Shown here piece by piece: positions 8,971 through 16,679 of a DNA stretch of 64,000 nt. Made by a program: the position numbers and the translations under genes. Positions within the stretch are counted from its first letter, which is position 1; every line of letters begins with the position of its first letter. Where the stretch lies: the NCBI GenBank assembly GCA_942490705.1, contig CALNXY010000014.1, positions 62,001-126,000 on the forward strand, written 5' to 3'. This stretch comes from JAGRCP01 sp942490705 (GTDB lineage: Bacteria; Chloroflexota; Anaerolineae; Caldilineales; Caldilineaceae). The notes beneath the pieces were generated by a model. That model was not told the DNA's origin and made no database searches. It saw only the letters and a program-made list of their open reading frames with translations.

Positions 8971-9552
8971 CTAGGTACGGCGCAAGATCAGGCAGATCGA
9001 GTCGTCATCTTCCATCTCGGCATAGACGCTGGCTTCCAAAATGTCGAAGTAGGGTGTAGCCAGCTCGATCAACCGATCGACCGTGTAATAGACGAAATGG
9101 GGCCCGTACTGGTTCTCGACATAGGTCGCGCCCGTCTGACTGCGCCAGAAGCTGTGCAGGGCAATGCCGTTCGCTTCGAGCAGGTCGGCCTGGCGTGCCA
9201 GAGAGCGGCCAAGCTCCGTTTCGGCCAGATGGTGAAGCACCTTATTGGAGTAAATGCCGGCAAATGTTCGGTCAGTCTCCAGCGTCGTGGCATCCAACAG
9301 CAACAGATCAGCATCGGGATGATCGGCGCGATATAAATCCAAGAAATGGGTCGACCGATCGGATCCGACCGTCTTGAAGTGTTCGTTCAGCAGCGTGAGA
9401 TCTGTGCCCGGCCCCATGCCAATTTCCAGCACTTCGGCCCCGGCGGGCACATATTCACGGAGCTTCTCAATCAGCTCGGCGCCATCGTAGCCGGCGGCCA
9501 TCTCGATATAACTGCGCACGTTCTTTTCGTCGTCATAGTAGTCTGCCGTCAA
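8971..9552 (-). CDS. Class I SAM-dependent methyltransferase
   Basis: A 193-residue Rossmann methyltransferase. Motif I is VLEIGMGPGTDLTLLNEHF, motif II contains VGSDRSTHFLDL, and a later GIYSNKVLHHL corresponds to motif IV/post-IV. The start is a TTG preceded by CGGAG. The upstream N-terminal part includes a DDEKNVRSYIEMAAGYDG helix typical of small-molecule methyltransferases. The methyl acceptor is unknown. It stands alone, 114 bases from a serine-hydrolase remnant and more than 230 bases from the flippase gene. The 8752-8970 gap contains only repeat-like text (several AATCxGCG words). Confidence 0.85.
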   Translation of the reverse strand: MTADYYDDEKNVRSYIEMAAGYDGAELIEKLREYVPAGAEVLEIGMGPGTDLTLLNEHFKTVGSDRSTHFLDLYRADHPDADLLLLDATTLETDRTFAGIYSNKVLHHLAETELGRSLARQADLLEANGIALHSFWRSQTGATYVENQYGPHFVYYTVDRLIELATPYFDILEASVYAEMEDDDSICLILRRT

Positions 9553-9666
9553 CGTTGACTCCGTTTCGATTCATTTTGGCTCTGGGCGGGACTGCCATGC
9601 TGCCACGCAAGCGAGGCATGGCGCTACCATATCACCGACCTTCCGGACCGGCAATGCTTGATCCAA

Positions 9667-9966
9667 TCAATCGACAATTGCTTGATAGACGAGCGTTCGG
9701 AAACGACGGTCCGGCTCTTCAATCCCCTGATACTGCGTCATAAAGATCCCCACCAAGCTCTCTTGCGGGTCAACCCAGTAGTAGGTCGATGCAGCGCCAG
9801 CCCATCCGAACTCGCCGACGCTGCCTAGTACGCCGGCAGCGCCAACGTCCATGAGCGACCGTGAGCCCAATCCGAAACCATATCCGGGCGTTGGCGCCCC
9901 GCTAATCTCCCATAGACGTTCACTGCTCATGCCGACGCTCTCCGGCGCATGTATGCAGATAGTCAT
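9667..9966 (-). pseudogene. Serine hydrolase (class C beta-lactamase family), internal deletion remnant
   Basis: A 99-residue frame that joins two ends of a beta-lactamase/esterase-family protein. Residues 7-20 (APESVGMSSERLWEI) read as the family's usual N-terminus. From about residue 28 on, GYGFGLGSRSLMDVGA, EFGWAGAASTYYWVDP and GIFMTQYQ are the family's C-terminal strands, including the HxG-equivalent region (here GWAG). The ~200-280 residues between, with the SxxK and YxN catalytic motifs, are missing. The start keeps a good GGGAGG ribosome site, so the frame may still be translated, but it cannot be an active hydrolase. It most likely arose by in-frame deletion. Confidence 0.72.
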
Positions 9967-10083
9967 TTCGTTTGCCTCCCAGAGAACAGTTCCTTCGCTT
10001 GTTCGTACGCGCTAGGCGTTCACTATAGTCTATGGGGCCAAGGTGTCAACTGAACCCAATGCTCGCCTGCGATTACCCATAAC

Positions 10084-10155
10084 CGGATATTCTGCCGCCC
10101 GTGCCAGGGACGTGTCTGGCGCACCGTCGGTGATTTTCGAAATGTCAACAGAGCC
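10084..10155 (-). repeat. Dispersed 72-bp repeat, copy 1
   Basis: This stretch is the reverse complement of 49339-49410 at roughly 85% identity over 72 bases, starting CGGATATTCTGCCGCCCGTG and ending TTTTCGAAATGTCAACAGAG. Both copies are intergenic. The second copy is followed by an inverted half-copy and so can form a long hairpin, whereas here only one arm is present. Confidence 0.75.
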
Positions 10156-10258
10156 TGCAATCTCTATCCAACCGGCCGGGCAACGGCGGATACGGTAAGC
10201 TCCCTCAGAATCGATTTGCTCGCCACTCTGCCGATTGCGACTCCCCAAACACGCTTCA

Positions 10259-10430
10259 GGGGTGCATTTCACGCTGGAGGCAGCGGTGGCCTCACCCTGG
10301 ACTCGCCCCGGCGGGGGCTCGTCCTGTCCCTCTCCGCCGGGCGGAGAGGGACGCGAAGTCACCGTCGAGGTGACGGAGCAGGGTGAGGAGAACGTGAGCA
10401 CAATCTTGCCCCCAGCGTGAAATACACCCC
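10259..10430. mobile_element. MITE-like element with terminal inverted repeats
   Basis: The 172-bp element is bounded by 24-nt terminal inverted repeats with two mismatches (left end GGGGTGCATTTCACGCTGG, right end the complement of GGGGTGTATTTCACGCTGG). It is flanked by a direct GCTTCA on each side (10253-10258 and 10431-10436), as expected for a target-site duplication. Inside are a near-perfect hairpin (GTCCCTCTCCGCC with its complement) and a GTCACC/GGTGAC stem. It has no coding capacity, so it would need a transposase in trans. No related transposase gene is in the window. Confidence 0.7.
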
Positions 10431-10444
10431 GCTTCAGCGCCAAA

Positions 10445-10473
10445 TTGACAGGTTGAGCAGCCGGTGCTACCCT
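10445..10473 (+). promoter_or_regulatory. Candidate promoter for the ABC-F leader
   Basis: TTGACA at 10445-10450 is spaced 17 bases from TACCCT at 10468-10473, with an upstream TG (TGCTACCCT) as in extended -10 promoters. It would start a leader of about 300 bases ahead of the ABC-F gene. The -35 is consensus; the -10 is weak. Confidence 0.4.
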
Positions 10474-10537
10474 ATTTTTGGTACTAAAGACGGTTGCCGC
10501 TCACGATCGTGGGCGACCTTTTCCACCGACAGAGTGC

Positions 10538-10594
10538 ATGATGAAGCAGACAGAGACAATCGTTTTCCACGCATACCGGCAAGACCACTGCTGA
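10538..10594 (+). CDS. Possible leader peptide upstream of ABC-F
   Basis: A short frame begins with tandem ATG codons and encodes 18 residues (MMKQTETIVFHAYRQDHC) before TGA. It ends 44 bases before a terminator-like hairpin (10639-10677) and 192 bases before the ABC-F start. Antibiotic-resistance ABC-F genes are often controlled by ribosome stalling on such leaders. The upstream ribosome site is weak (ACAGAG), so this is a suggestion only. Confidence 0.3.
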   Translation: MMKQTETIVFHAYRQDHC

Positions 10595-10638
10595 TTGCTC
10601 GCTGCATTCGTCCTCTGTATCGACTGTAGACGCACTTC

Positions 10639-10677
10639 ACGGCCACGGGTGTTCTTGCCCCGTGGCCGTTTCTCTTT
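10639..10677 (+). terminator. Terminator/attenuator hairpin ahead of ABC-F
   Basis: ACGGCCACGGG pairs perfectly with CCCGTGGCCGT across a 9-base loop, and TTTCTCTTT follows. It lies about 110 bases upstream of the ABC-F start and downstream of a candidate promoter, which fits an attenuator. It could instead simply end transcription entering from the left. Confidence 0.6.
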
Positions 10678-10785
10678 CTGCACCTGCTGCCCGCTCACAC
10701 GATCCTCTGTTGACCAGCGCATCCGTGCCTGAAACGACCGCGACCCTCAAACTTCGTGGCCGCTTCAGCTGCAGAGGAGGCGCAT

Positions 10786-12441
10786 ATGTTGTGTGCACTC
10801 ACCAATATCTCAAAAACATACGGCGACCACACCGTGCTCCACGATGTGTCACTGACCATCGACGCCGGCCAGAAGATCGGCCTGGTCGGGCCCAATGGCG
10901 CGGGCAAGACAACGCTGCTCAAGATCCTGCGGGGCGACGTAGCGCCCGATGGGGGCAGGGTCCGCATTGATCGGCACGCTGAGCTGGGCTATCTGCCGCA
11001 GACGTTTGCGAGGCGCGGCGCCTTGACCATCGGCGAATTCCTGGACCAGGCGCTGGGCGACCTGCGCGCAATGGCGTCGCGCCTGCGCCAGTTGGAAGCA
11101 GAGATGACCGTAGACGGCGTTGAGCTCACATCTCTCCTGGGCGCGTACGCAGAAGTTCAAGGCCAGTTCGAACGTCGTGGAGGGTATGACATCGACCACC
11201 GCCAGGCCGAAATCATGGCCGGTCTGGGGCTTGAGGCGCTCGACCGCAGTCGTCCCATGCACTCACTTTCGGGTGGCGAGGCGACGCGGGTCGGCCTGGG
11301 TGCGCTGCTGCTGGGCGAACCGAATCTACTGCTCCTGGATGAGCCAACCAATCATCTGGATTTTGCCGCGCTGGATTGGTTAGAATCCTATGTCGAGCGC
11401 TACCGCGGTGGCGCGCTGGTGGTATCCCATGATCGGCGCTTTCTCAATCGCACCGTCGACGCAATTATCGAGCTTGACGAACATGCACATACGGCCAAAC
11501 GCTATGCCGGCAGCTACGATGACTACGCCGTTGCCAAGGCCCACGAGCAGGCGCGCTGGGCCGAAGCATATGCGCTGCAGCAAGAAGAGATCTTCGCGCT
11601 CCGTCGCACGATCCGCAGCAAGGCGCGCCAGGTCGCGCACAATCGCAAACCCAAAGATGGCGACAAGATGGCTTACGACCACAAAGGGGGACGCGTTGCA
11701 GGAGCCGTCGCGCGCAACGTGCGCAACGCAGAAGAGCGCCTGCGCCGTATTGAGGCGGACCCGATTGCCCGACCGCCCAAGCCACTCTCCATCAACCCGG
11801 AGTTTGATCCCGATCGGCTTGTCAGTTCAGCACCGTTGCTCGCAACGGACATCGGCAAGGCCTATGATGAAGAGGTGGTACTTGACGCCATCAGCGTGGC
11901 GATCGATCGGCGCAGTCGTGTGGCGCTGGTCGGCCCCAATGGCAGCGGCAAGAGCACGTTGCTACGCATCCTCGCCGGCGTGGAAACCGCAGACGCCGGC
12001 GCAATCCATCTGGCGGCCAGCGCCGTCGTCGGTTACCTGGACCAGGAACCGTCTACGTTACCCCCCACCGGCAGCGTCCTGGCGGCTTATGCAACAGGAC
12101 GTGCCGGCGATCCCGAACAGATCAAGGCGGAGTTGCTTGGCTATGGACTCTTCACCTATCCGGATTTGCTCAAGCCGGTGCAGTCACTGAGCATCGGTCA
12201 GAAACGCAAGCTACAGCTCGCCCGGCTGATCGCGGCGCGGGCCAATCTGCTGTTGCTCGACGAGCCGACCAATCACCTTAGCCTGGACGTCGTCGAGCGC
12301 TTCGAAGCGGCGCTACGCGACTTTCCCGGCGCGGTGATTGCCGTCTCCCACGATCGCCACTTTCTCAGCCGGTTTGCCGAAGAAGTTTGGTACTTGCGCC
12401 AGGGGCGGTTGGAACGCAGCCTGAGTGGATGGTCAGGGTGA
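10786..12441 (+). CDS. ABC-F family ATPase (ribosome-protection type likely)
   Basis: A 551-residue soluble protein with two ABC ATPase domains and no membrane segment. Domain 1 has Walker A GPNGAGKTT, signature LSGGEATRVGLGALLLGE and LLLLDEPTNHLD. Domain 2 has GPNGSGKST, LSIGQKRKLQLARLIA and LLLLDEPTNHLSLD. The linker between them contains KPKDGDKMAYDHKGGRV followed by a basic helix, wording reminiscent of actinobacterial macrolide-resistance ABC-F proteins (TlrC/OleB group). Such proteins act in the ribosomal E site and displace antibiotics or rescue stalled ribosomes. ATG 10786 is chosen because GAGGAGG ends five bases before it. A leader with a terminator hairpin precedes the gene. Confidence 0.88.
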   Translation: MLCALTNISKTYGDHTVLHDVSLTIDAGQKIGLVGPNGAGKTTLLKILRGDVAPDGGRVRIDRHAELGYLPQTFARRGALTIGEFLDQALGDLRAMASRLRQLEAEMTVDGVELTSLLGAYAEVQGQFERRGGYDIDHRQAEIMAGLGLEALDRSRPMHSLSGGEATRVGLGALLLGEPNLLLLDEPTNHLDFAALDWLESYVERYRGGALVVSHDRRFLNRTVDAIIELDEHAHTAKRYAGSYDDYAVAKAHEQARWAEAYALQQEEIFALRRTIRSKARQVAHNRKPKDGDKMAYDHKGGRVAGAVARNVRNAEERLRRIEADPIARPPKPLSINPEFDPDRLVSSAPLLATDIGKAYDEEVVLDAISVAIDRRSRVALVGPNGSGKSTLLRILAGVETADAGAIHLAASAVVGYLDQEPSTLPPTGSVLAAYATGRAGDPEQIKAELLGYGLFTYPDLLKPVQSLSIGQKRKLQLARLIAARANLLLLDEPTNHLSLDVVERFEAALRDFPGAVIAVSHDRHFLSRFAEEVWYLRQGRLERSLSGWSG

Positions 12442-12513
12442 TAGGATTGGATTGTAGATGCCCCATGTGCGATTGATTTGACCAGACTCGCTGCAGTCGA
12501 TTCTAAGATTTCT

Positions 12514-12542
12514 TTGACAAATCATCGCTCCGTCGCTACGAT
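12514..12542 (+). promoter_or_regulatory. Promoter of the Nudix/NrtR-like gene
   Basis: TTGACA (12514-12519) and TACGAT (12537-12542) are separated by exactly 17 bases, with the GTG start 44 bases beyond the -10. No other gene start is nearby, so it should drive 12587-13312. Confidence 0.6.
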
Positions 12543-12551
12543 AGTTGTGTG

Positions 12552-12564
12552 TTATTGACAATAA
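12552..12564. promoter_or_regulatory. Palindrome at the transcription start (candidate operator)
   Basis: TTATTG-A-CAATAA is a perfect 13-bp palindrome placed about 9-21 bases after the -10 box and before the ribosome site. This is a position from which a bound repressor would block initiation. Autoregulation by the downstream NrtR-like protein is an inference. Confidence 0.35.
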
Positions 12565-12586
12565 GTAGCAAGAATCGAGACCCACA

Positions 12587-13312
12587 GTGAGTGATCGGTC
12601 CCAGTTGGCGCCGTTTTGTTACCCCTATCCCCGGCCTGCGGTGACGGTAGACGTGATTCTCTTTACCTTCCTGCATGACTGCCTGCAAGTATTGCTCGTC
12701 CAACGTCGCCGCCAGCCATTCCGGGGATGTTGGGCGCTCCCCGGCGGTTTTGTTGACGAAAACGAAGATCTGCAGGACGGGGCCCGGCGCGAATTGCAGG
12801 AAGAGACCGGGGTCAGCGATATATATCTCGAACAGCTCTACACCTTTGGCGAGTCGGGCCGCGATCCGCGCGGTCACGTTATCTCGGTGGCGAACCTGGC
12901 GTTGCTCAGCGCGGATCGGGCGCGCACGTTGCGCATACAGGGCCGCGATGACGCCGCAGACGCGCGCTGGTGGGATATTTACAACCTACCATCGCTTGCT
13001 TTTGATCATGATCAGATTCTTGGGTATGCGCTGCAACGCCTGCGCTGGAAGCTGGAATGGACGGCCCTGGGCTTTCTCTTGCTACCCGCCGAGTTCACGT
13101 TGTCAGAGCTGCAACAAGTCTACGAAACATCGTTGGGCGAAACGTTGGACAAGCGCAACTTTCGTCGCAAAATGCTCGCCAGTTCCGTAGACGGCCAGCG
13201 CATTATCGAAGAAACCGGCGGCCTGCGCGCCGGCGATCACCGTCCGGCAAAGCTCTACCGCTTCTCCGCCAAAGCCATCGAACTGGAGCAGGCGCGCCGC
13301 CGCTTTCCCTAA
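12587..13312 (+). CDS. Nudix hydrolase with winged-helix domain (NrtR-like regulator)
   Basis: A 241-residue protein with an N-terminal Nudix domain and a C-terminal winged helix. The Nudix box GFVDENEDLQDGARRELQEE-TG fits G-x5-E-x7-REU-x-EE-x-GU exactly, so the catalytic residues are retained. The C-terminal part (FTLSELQQVYETSLGETLDKRNFRRKML ... HRPAKLYRF) is the DNA-binding wing typical of NrtR, a regulator of NAD metabolism that senses ADP-ribose. NAD genes are absent around it, so the target is unknown; a relative that uses another nucleotide sugar (AraR/XylR Nudix regulators) is possible. The GTG start follows a clear promoter and a palindrome. Confidence 0.87.
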   Translation: MSDRSQLAPFCYPYPRPAVTVDVILFTFLHDCLQVLLVQRRRQPFRGCWALPGGFVDENEDLQDGARRELQEETGVSDIYLEQLYTFGESGRDPRGHVISVANLALLSADRARTLRIQGRDDAADARWWDIYNLPSLAFDHDQILGYALQRLRWKLEWTALGFLLLPAEFTLSELQQVYETSLGETLDKRNFRRKMLASSVDGQRIIEETGGLRAGDHRPAKLYRFSAKAIELEQARRRFP

Positions 13313-13358
13313 GTGACAGCAGACAAACCCCTTCAGAGTCGGGACATTCCGTTTAGAC

Positions 13359-15440
13359 ATGACGCACAATATTGCATCCTACGGTCGAGCCTATTTGGAC
13401 CGCTTACGAACTGCTGCCGCCAAGACGCTGGACCGCTCCAACATTCCAGAGGAATTGATCATCGTTGGAATGGCCGTTGTGGTCGGCATCGGCACAGGCC
13501 TCGGCGCGGTCGCCTTTATCTGGTTACTGACCCGCATCCACAATTTGACAGTCGTGGCGCAGAACACGGTCGGCTTGGCCATCGGGACGATCATGATGAT
13601 GACACTGGCGGGCTTTCTCGTCGGTTGGATGGTCGACCGTTGGGCGAGTGAAGCCAAGGGGCATGGCGTGCCTGAAGTCATGGAGGCTGTGGCGATTCGC
13701 GGCGGGCGCATCCGGGCCCGGGTCGCGCTGGTCAAAATTCTGGCCTCATCACTCACAATTGGCACGGGCGGTTCAGCTGGACGCGAAGGGCCGATTGTAC
13801 AGGTGGGTGCGGCATTGGGGTCGGCAGTCGGGCAGCTCTTCCACTTCTCCGAAGAGCGGGTCCGTACGCTGGTCGCCTGCGGCGCCGCGGCCGGGATTGC
13901 CGCAACGTTCAACTCACCGATTGCCGGCACCATCTTTGCCATGGAAGTAATCTTGGGCAGCTTCACCGTCCGTTACTTCGGTGCGGTCGTCATCAGCTCA
14001 GTGACGGCCAGCATCGTCAGCCAAATTTTCTTGAGCAGCCAGCCAGCCTTTGACGTACCCGCTTACCCGCTGGCGCATCTCGGCGAAATCCCCATCTACG
14101 TAGTTCTTGGTATTCTAGCTGCGGTAGTGGCGGTCCTCTTTATCAAGGTGCTCTACACAGCAGAGGGCTGGTTCGATCGTTGGCAGATTGGATTGCCCTG
14201 GAAGGCGGCGCTGGGCATGTTCCTGACAGCGCTACTGGGTCTGCTCTATCCTGAGCAATTGATCCTTGGGTCTGGCCTTCACGCGCTTGGCGAAGCGATC
14301 GCCGACAACATTGACCTTACTGTTGGATTGTTGACGGCGCTGCTCGTCGGCAAGCTGTTGGCCACTACCCTCACGCTGGGATCAGGCAATTCGGGCGGCG
14401 TCTTTGCACCAAGCCTCTTCATGGGCGCCGTACTGGGCGGCATCGTGGGCCAGGTAGCCCATGGCTTGTGGCCCGACGTTGCCGTCAACCCCGGTGCCTA
14501 CGCAATTGTTGGCATGGCCGCAGTTTTTTCCGGCGCGGCGCGGGCCCCGATTACCGCGGTCATCATCGTCTTTGAGATGTCCAACGATTACAAACTCATC
14601 TTGCCCCTCATGCTGGCAACCGTCCTCTCTACGCTGCTCGCCGAACTGATGTTCCCGGATTCGATTTATACGCTCAAGCTAAGGCTCAAGGGCATTTCAC
14701 TGGATCGCGGTCGCGACATGGATATTCTGGAAGGCGTCAACGTCGAAGAGGTCATGACGCGCCATATAGAGTCGGTACCCACTACGGTGACGCTCGTCGA
14801 ATTGTCGGATCTCTTTGCGGCGACCCACAGTCACGGTTTCCCAATGCTTGATGGGAACGGTGAACTGGCTGGTATCGTGACGATTAGCGACCTGGACCGT
14901 GCTGTCCATGAGGAGAAGCCGCGGCGCACAATTGCGGCGGAGATCGGCACGCCGCGCAGTCGCCTGCTGGTTGCAACACCAAACGAATCGGTTGGCGAAG
15001 CCCTTGCGCGCATGGGCGCCCGCGGTCTGGGCCGCATGCCCGTCGTCAGCGCAGAAGAGCCAAACTACCTGCTGGGCATGGTCAAACGCGGGGATATCAT
15101 CAGGGCGTATGATATTGGCGTCAGCCGGCGCGCCGAACTCCAGCACCGGACGAAGCGCATGCGCGTCCGGAACTTGGACGGCACCGAGTTCGCCGACATC
15201 GTAATCGAAAAAGACGACTATGTCGCTGGCCGGTCGTTGCAGGAAATCGCCCAGTTCATTCCCAAAGAATGTATCCTTGTCTCGATCCGTCGCGGGGGAC
15301 ACATCATCATTCCCCATGGCGACACCGTCTTCAAGCCCGGCGACGCCGTGACGGCATTTGTGCAATCGAGCGATGTTGAAGCGGTACGTAGCCTTTTGCG
15401 GCGAGGGAGTTCCCAAGAGGAGGCCGGCGTAAACCCATAG
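13359..15440 (+). CDS. ClC-type chloride channel/exchanger with CBS and TrkA-C domains
   Basis: A 693-residue protein: ClC membrane core in residues ~20-430, a tandem CBS pair at ~445-565, and a C-terminal TrkA-C-like regulatory domain at ~600-685. The anion-selectivity motifs are GSAGREGPIVQVGA, with gating Glu143, and GSGNSGGVFAPSLFMGA. A retained gating Glu is seen in both exchangers and channels; most prokaryotic ClCs are H+/Cl- (or fluoride) exchangers. The CBS pair (EVMTRHIESVPTTVTL) should sense adenine nucleotides. The TrkA-C part (GTEFADIVIEKDDYVAGRSL) is an unusual third sensor. The gene starts 46 bases after the Nudix gene. Confidence 0.93.
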   Translation: MTHNIASYGRAYLDRLRTAAAKTLDRSNIPEELIIVGMAVVVGIGTGLGAVAFIWLLTRIHNLTVVAQNTVGLAIGTIMMMTLAGFLVGWMVDRWASEAKGHGVPEVMEAVAIRGGRIRARVALVKILASSLTIGTGGSAGREGPIVQVGAALGSAVGQLFHFSEERVRTLVACGAAAGIAATFNSPIAGTIFAMEVILGSFTVRYFGAVVISSVTASIVSQIFLSSQPAFDVPAYPLAHLGEIPIYVVLGILAAVVAVLFIKVLYTAEGWFDRWQIGLPWKAALGMFLTALLGLLYPEQLILGSGLHALGEAIADNIDLTVGLLTALLVGKLLATTLTLGSGNSGGVFAPSLFMGAVLGGIVGQVAHGLWPDVAVNPGAYAIVGMAAVFSGAARAPITAVIIVFEMSNDYKLILPLMLATVLSTLLAELMFPDSIYTLKLRLKGISLDRGRDMDILEGVNVEEVMTRHIESVPTTVTLVELSDLFAATHSHGFPMLDGNGELAGIVTISDLDRAVHEEKPRRTIAAEIGTPRSRLLVATPNESVGEALARMGARGLGRMPVVSAEEPNYLLGMVKRGDIIRAYDIGVSRRAELQHRTKRMRVRNLDGTEFADIVIEKDDYVAGRSLQEIAQFIPKECILVSIRRGGHIIIPHGDTVFKPGDAVTAFVQSSDVEAVRSLLRRGSSQEEAGVNP

Positions 15441-15556
15441 TTCAACCGTGACGCCCCCCACTCCATCTCCATCATCAGCGGCGAGCAGGACGTGGTTATC
15501 GACAAGTTGCAGGGCGTTACGCTGACTGCATGAACCAAACAATCAGGAGACCCAAC

Positions 15557-15961
15557 ATGACCCAGCGCTCAATCCAGTCCCAGGTTACCTTTCTCTACTA
15601 CGACGAGTTGGCGCCAATCGCCGATTTCTACGAGCAAGTGCTCGGCATGGAGCTAGTAGAGGAACAGGTCTTTGCCAAAATCTACCGCTCGGCGCCCCAG
15701 GCCTTCATCGGTCTTGTGGCCGGTGAGCGGGGCTTCCATCAGCCCAATCCCGAAAGTGCAGTGCTCGTTACCCTGGCGGTCGACGACGTGGACGCCTGGT
15801 ATGAGCAACTGCGCACCCGAGGCGTTAAGATCGTCCGCGAGCTGACCACCCATGACTCGATTCAGGTGCGCTGTTTTTTTCTGGAAGATCCTGGCGGCTA
15901 CACGATTGAAGTGCAACAATTCTTGAAGCCTGAGCTTCAAGCCATTTTTCACCCAAAATAG
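15557..15961 (+). CDS. VOC/glyoxalase-fold protein
   Basis: A 134-residue single-module vicinal-oxygen-chelate protein with two beta-alpha-beta-beta-beta halves: SQVTFLYYDELAPIADFYEQVLGMELV and AVLVTLAVDDVDAWYEQLRTRGVKIV. The end FFLEDPGGYTIEVQQF carries the conserved DPxGxxIE with a metal-ligand Glu. The substrate cannot be named; the family includes dioxygenases, glyoxalases and resistance proteins. The ATG at 15557 has AGGAG eight bases upstream and is preferred to an earlier in-frame start at 15530. Confidence 0.85.
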   Translation: MTQRSIQSQVTFLYYDELAPIADFYEQVLGMELVEEQVFAKIYRSAPQAFIGLVAGERGFHQPNPESAVLVTLAVDDVDAWYEQLRTRGVKIVRELTTHDSIQVRCFFLEDPGGYTIEVQQFLKPELQAIFHPK

Positions 15962-16190
15962 AGCGCGACTGTGGCGGACCTCGCGGATTCGTGCGGATTG
16001 TTGCGCAACGGATTGGTGGATATCTGACTCATTCGTGCCATCTGCATTCATGACCTGCGCTGGGCGCTCGAACACTTCCGGGCAATCCCCATTGCGCATA
16101 CGGGGACGCGATGCTAAAATGGGCCACCTCGCCAAAAACCTGATGCAGTACCCGCTTGAAATGCGTCGTGCTAGGAGTTAAGGAGAAGCC

Positions 16191-16619
16191 ATGGGTCGCA
16201 CCGTGCTCGCAGTGGCTGCCGGTTTTGTGCTATGGACAGTGCTCTGGCTGGCAACGAATACGATTCTGCAAAACTCCTTGCCGCAGTTTTACGCGCCGGC
16301 CGGCGGCGCGACCGTCGGTCTGCTCCTACTTCTGGTGGTGCTCAGCGCGATCTATTCAGTCAGCAGCGGATATCTGACCGCTGCGATCGCACCGCACGAG
16401 CCGGAGCGCCATGCACTCTACTTGGGCGGGGCGCTCTTGCTGGTTGGCATTTTCGTCCAGGCGCAGAATTGGTACCTGGCGCCGCTCTGGTACCATCTGT
16501 TATTCCTGGGCTTGTTGGTGCCTGCAGCCACGCTGGGCGGCTATGGCTTTGCCATGCGCAGGCCGGCAGACGATAAAGAAGAGCAAGACGAGGTCGACTA
16601 TCGGAGCCATGACCTTTAG
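16191..16619 (+). CDS. Small four-helix membrane protein, function unknown
   Basis: 142 residues with four hydrophobic helices (about residues 3-24, 38-60, 76-92 and 98-120) and a charged C-terminal tail ending EEQDEVDYRSHDL. It has no recognisable domain motif. AAGGAG precedes the ATG by six bases, so translation is well supported. It lies between a VOC protein and a convergent methyltransferase and seems to be a single-gene unit. Confidence 0.75.
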   Translation: MGRTVLAVAAGFVLWTVLWLATNTILQNSLPQFYAPAGGATVGLLLLLVVLSAIYSVSSGYLTAAIAPHEPERHALYLGGALLLVGIFVQAQNWYLAPLWYHLLFLGLLVPAATLGGYGFAMRRPADDKEEQDEVDYRSHDL

Positions 16620-16679
16620 TCATGACACGAGGCAGGCTGTGAATGGCAAGCAGCGCCCCTCACGGGGGGGATGACGGTG

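Larger units (their letters stand above)
9967..10785. other. Gene-poor stretch with repeats and ABC-F leader
   Basis: No complete ordinary gene was recognised here. It contains a dispersed 72-bp repeat (10084-10155), a MITE-like element (10259-10430) and, to the right, a candidate promoter, a small upstream frame and a terminator-like hairpin in front of the ABC-F gene; each is listed separately. Confidence 0.7.

Noticed and set aside
10030..10443. Minus-strand frame of 137 codons.
   Set aside because: It reads through the dispersed repeat and the MITE-like element and has no domain.
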